Positions 61,413 to 64,000 of a stretch of DNA of 64,000 bases are shown one piece after another; positions within the stretch are counted from its first letter, which is position 1; each line of letters starts with the position of its first letter. The stretch is from positions 3,240,001 to 3,304,000 of the forward strand of contig NZ_CP017781.1 of assembly GCF_001856665.1 (NCBI RefSeq), in the 5' to 3' direction. This DNA is from Rhodobacter xanthinilyticus (GTDB lineage Bacteria > Pseudomonadota > Alphaproteobacteria > Rhodobacterales > Rhodobacteraceae). The notes under the pieces were generated by a model, which saw only the letters and a list, made by a program, of their open reading frames with translations, was not told the DNA's origin and searched no databases. A program made the translations under genes and the position numbers.

Positions 61413-61615
61413 CGCTGCACCTCCCGCCCGGTCGCAGCTGGGCCGTAAAGCTTTTCGCCCAACTGTCGCACCAGTTCCCGCTCGGGCCAGGTCAGGCGGT
61501 GATCGTCGAGGGCGACGGCCAACACGCGCTGTTCGTGCCAGCCATCGCGTTTGACCTCATCGGGGTTCCGACGCCGGCCGCCATAGCCTTTCGGCGTGAA
61601 CCGCATCCCGGTCAT
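61409..61615 (-). CDS. Small hypothetical protein in the replication operon
   Basis: 68 residues, basic: MTGMRFTPKGYGGRRRNPDE, then HRLTWPERELVRQLGEKLYG. It overlaps both neighbours by 4 nt, which supports it as a real gene. The family is not recognised. Confidence 0.65.
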   Translation of the reverse strand: MTGMRFTPKGYGGRRRNPDEVKRDGWHEQRVLAVALDDHRLTWPERELVRQLGEKLYGPAATGREVQR

Positions 61616-62148
61616 TGCAGGCCCCCCTTGGTCTCGAGCGCCCAGAACAGGATCGCGATGGCATCTGCCTCGTTGTCATCGGCGGGGCTGAACCCCCGCG
61701 CCCGGGCGGCAGCGATCATTGCCGCCTTGTCGGCGTTGCCCTTGCCGGTGGCATGGCGCTTGATGGTACCGACCGGGACGCCCTCGTAAGGCACGCCCCG
61801 CAGTTCCGCCCATGCGGTCAGCGTGGCCATCAGCCCGCCATAGACATGGGCGGCGTCGGTTGCGGCGTGGCGACGAACTTCTTCGAACCAGATGGATGCG
61901 ATGGGCCCGGACAGACGATCCAGCTCGCCCAGCCAGTTGGTGAACCGCAGATAGCGCATGCCACCGCCGTCGAAGCGACCGGGACGGAAGGAGACGGTGC
62001 CACTGGTGATCAGCCCATCAAGGCCCTGCAGCGCCCATCCCGTCGTGGTGCCGAGGTCGAGGGCCAACAGGGTGCGGCCGAACCGGACGGCGGTCGGCAG
62101 ATCTGGGATGGCCACATGGGGTTGGGTGGCGAAGGTCAGGTCAGCCAT
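61612..62148 (-). CDS. RuvC-like Holliday junction resolvase of the prophage
   Basis: 178 residues from MADLTFATQPHVAIPD. TLLALDLGTTTGWAL gives the first Asp, SIWFEEVRRH a Glu, and NEADAIAILFWAL the last acidic pair of an RNase H-like fold. Phage RuvC homologues resolve branched DNA before packaging. A longer upstream start would run into the non-coding region and is not supported. Confidence 0.85.
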   Translation of the reverse strand: MADLTFATQPHVAIPDLPTAVRFGRTLLALDLGTTTGWALQGLDGLITSGTVSFRPGRFDGGGMRYLRFTNWLGELDRLSGPIASIWFEEVRRHAATDAAHVYGGLMATLTAWAELRGVPYEGVPVGTIKRHATGKGNADKAAMIAAARARGFSPADDNEADAIAILFWALETKGGLQ

Positions 62149-62615
62149 GGGTGGTCTCCTCTTCTGGTTGGCTGCTCGGTGGAAGGCGACATCGGGTGTA
62201 TGTTGCGGAAGGTCGGGGATTCGGTTGTCAGGTCGGGTGATCGGACCCGCGACAGGCCCCGCGCGCGAAACCCCTGGGGGTGGGCGTGGGAGAACCCGCC
62301 TGCGGCGTTCTCCCCCACCCCCGTAGGGGGTGGTTTCACCCCCTAAACTTGGAACACCGATCAAGACACTGACAGGAAACGGAAATTCCAGTTTCGGGAG
62401 GTGGGTTTCGGTCGATCCTGCCGAAACTGGTTGCAGCGTAGCCGTTGCGCCATCCGCGCAATCCTGCAGGGGCAGTTTCGGAAGCGGGCCGAAACTGGTC
62501 ACAACTTGACCCTGCGTGGTCCTGCGTGAGGATGGCGAGGCAGTCTCAGTGGCGGGGCCAATCTGGTTCAAACTGGTCCCTGCGCATTGCCGCGCAAAGC
62601 AGTTGTCGGGGGCGA
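62149..62615. other. 467-bp non-coding region with inverted 10-mers
   Basis: Between the RuvC-like gene and the AAA ATPase gene. CCAGTTTCGG (62388-62397) pairs with CCGAAACTGG (62421-62430). GCAGTTTCGG (62472-62481) pairs with CCGAAACTGG (62489-62498). A weaker tcaaactgg lies at 62568-62576. Candidate operator or replication origin beside replication genes. The ORF on the minus strand has no protein-like character. Confidence 0.5.
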
Positions 62616-63992
62616 TCATGGCCGTTCCCCCTCGGGATAGACCCAGACATGCGGGTTCTCGACCTCGAGAAGCGCGCCGGTCTGAGGCGATTTGTAATGG
62701 GTCGGCAGCACCGCAACGCGGACGGGCGTGACTTCGCCGGTCTCCGGATCGACCTCCTCGCCGCCTGTAGGCATGACCATTCCCTCGACGCAGAGGTATC
62801 CGAAACGCGAGCGTGACGGCCCAAGACCATAGGGGCCGCCGTCGCGGACGAACTTGATGCCACCCTTGGTGGCCTGCACGGCGATCCGGTCGCGGATGGC
62901 ATCCTTGCCTCCCAGACCGCCCTTGTTCTCGAAGACTTCTGCGAACTGGTTGACGGTGTAGAGCCGCCCCTCGGCCGCCTCCTCGAGCAGGATGGAGAGG
63001 ATCACCTCCTGCTTGCGCACGCGCTCGGCGTCGTATTTCGCGCCAACCTCAGCTCGGACCAGGCGCTCGTTCATCGGGTTGATCTCGACCCACTGGCCGC
63101 CGACCTTGTCGATCAGCTTCGAGGGCAGCGCCGGGCCATTCCTGAGCTCGATCTCGAGTTTGCGCTCCGGTGCGTCCTCATCCGGCCGGTGCAGGATCAG
63201 GCCGGAGGTATAGAAGCCCCGGAGCGCGCTGGCCCCCGACAGGGCGAGGAACGGATCGTCCTTCAGCTGCTGCTTCGACAGCTTTCGCGTGTGATGGACC
63301 AGGATCACCCCGCAGGCGGGGTTGATGTAATCCCGCAGCACCTCGACCCGGTCCTTGAGGAAGAACATCATGGCGGTATTGTCATTTTCGCCGCCACTGC
63401 TCCCATGTGAATTGGCCGGACCGCCGTCGAAGATGTTGCGGATCGGGTCGATGCAGATGATGTCCGGGCCCGCATCCGGAAACGCCGCCTGGATGGCGCG
63501 CGCCACCCGGATGCTGCCTTCGGCATCGAGCAGCAGCTTCAGCTTGGGCGTTGCCACGAAGGTGTCGCGTGCTGCTGCCAGAACCCTGGCGGGCAGCGCG
63601 ATCTGGCCCAGCCGTTCGCGCAGGTAGTGATATTGGATCTCGGCCTGCAGGTAGAACACCCGCAGCGGGCGCGGCGGGGTGAAGCCAAGGAAGGGCTGAC
63701 CGGCGGCCATGTGGACCAGCCAGCTGATCGTCAGATCGCTCTTGCCGACCTTCGGCGCACCGCCCAGCACCAAAAGTCCGCCCGGCGTGAGCACACGGGG
63801 CGCGATGATGTCCTCGGGCATCGGGCTGGCATCGTCCAGCAGCGCGCCGAGCGTGAAGGTGGGCATTTCACTGGGTGCGGGGGCTGCGCTCTCGAGGCGG
63901 ACCAGCGGCGGCCCGTTCTTCTGGACATGCAGATCCCAGAGCCGCTCGGACTCGCGCTGAAGGCGCTCGATCGGCCAGGAGGGCCGGAGCAT
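62616..63992 (-). CDS. RepA-like RecA-fold ATPase (AAA_25)
   Basis: 458 residues if it starts at 63992. The frame is still open to the window edge, so the true start may lie outside. Walker A is LGGAPKVGKSDLTISW, Walker B IICIDPIRNIF, and GVILVHHTRK follows, as in RepA/KaiC-type hexameric helicases. The C-terminal third contains a winged-helix-like region (ILSILLEEAAEGRLYTVNQFAEVFENKGG). It likely acts as the replicative helicase or loader of the phage. Confidence 0.85.
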   Translation of the reverse strand: MLRPSWPIERLQRESERLWDLHVQKNGPPLVRLESAAPAPSEMPTFTLGALLDDASPMPEDIIAPRVLTPGGLLVLGGAPKVGKSDLTISWLVHMAAGQPFLGFTPPRPLRVFYLQAEIQYHYLRERLGQIALPARVLAAARDTFVATPKLKLLLDAEGSIRVARAIQAAFPDAGPDIICIDPIRNIFDGGPANSHGSSGGENDNTAMMFFLKDRVEVLRDYINPACGVILVHHTRKLSKQQLKDDPFLALSGASALRGFYTSGLILHRPDEDAPERKLEIELRNGPALPSKLIDKVGGQWVEINPMNERLVRAEVGAKYDAERVRKQEVILSILLEEAAEGRLYTVNQFAEVFENKGGLGGKDAIRDRIAVQATKGGIKFVRDGGPYGLGPSRSRFGYLCVEGMVMPTGGEEVDPETGEVTPVRVAVLPTHYKSPQTGALLEVENPHVWVYPEGERP

Positions 63993-64000
63993 CGCGGAAT

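Noticed and set aside
62149-62619. An N-terminal extension of the RuvC-like protein from an upstream ATG
   Set aside because: The extra 157 residues are low-complexity and Pro/Arg-rich, and cover the inverted repeats. The shorter start matches the family.
1-64000. CRISPR arrays
   Set aside because: No series of regularly spaced repeats and no cas-like gene was seen.

Overview
The window is GC-rich and its gene content points to an alphaproteobacterium of the order Rhodobacterales, most likely Paracoccus or a close relative. The pointers are a tauKLM-tauXY-xsc-tauZ-pta taurine cluster with a MocR-type tauR, IS1380-family elements, a Rhodobacter-type prophage module and an initiator-tRNA fragment used as an integration site. 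Nearly everything is accessory DNA: an integrated island, a defence island, an IS-riddled resistance and catabolism segment, and a prophage remnant. No housekeeping operon or rRNA is present. The only tRNA sequence is a 3' fragment. Family assignments come from reading motifs and remembered families; no database search was run.

1-13172: the end of an integrated island. A CoiA-like nuclease gene (cut by the window edge) is divergent from a large RecD-like helicase with a C-terminal nuclease domain. Then come DUF2958 and an ArdC-type antirestriction protein, a two-gene AAA+ ATPase/S8 subtilase module that resembles NTPase-protease conflict systems, an unknown coiled-coil protein, and a large serine recombinase whose last codons are made of the 3' half of an initiator tRNA gene (the attachment site).

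13173-27130: a second island. It carries a DUF6880 protein, a tyrosine integrase, a WYL-domain regulator and a complete type I restriction-modification operon (hsdM-hsdS-hsdR). An IS21-family element follows, and beyond it lies the 3' remnant of another WYL regulator.

27461-48000: a mosaic made by insertion sequences. It holds a truncated and chimeric TraG/VirD4 fragment, a lysR gene and a tet(G)-like tetracycline exporter whose tetR has been removed by an IS1380-family element, leaving both operators. Three IS1380-family copies of exactly 1671 bp are present. The second and third are almost identical, lie in the same orientation and enclose about 11.9 kb containing a full taurine degradation operon: TRAP uptake (tauKLM), a universal stress protein, taurine dehydrogenase (tauXY), sulfoacetaldehyde acetyltransferase (xsc), a sulfite/sulfate exporter (tauZ) and phosphate acetyltransferase (pta), with divergent tauR. 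Together these would import taurine, deaminate it to sulfoacetaldehyde, cleave that to acetyl phosphate plus sulfite, export the sulfur anion and make acetyl-CoA. The segment is therefore a potential catabolic composite transposon.

48142-64000: a prophage remnant. The head module (terS, terL, gpW-like, portal, protease-capsid fusion, DUF2190, head-tail joiner, DUF6441) is read on the minus strand and stops abruptly beside the third IS copy, so tail genes are missing here. A ParDE toxin-antitoxin pair sits inside the head operon on the opposite strand. The right part has a DUF3489 protein, an HNH endonuclease, two adjacent DNA methyltransferases, a RuvC-like nuclease and a RepA-like ATPase, plus two non-coding stretches with repeated motifs.
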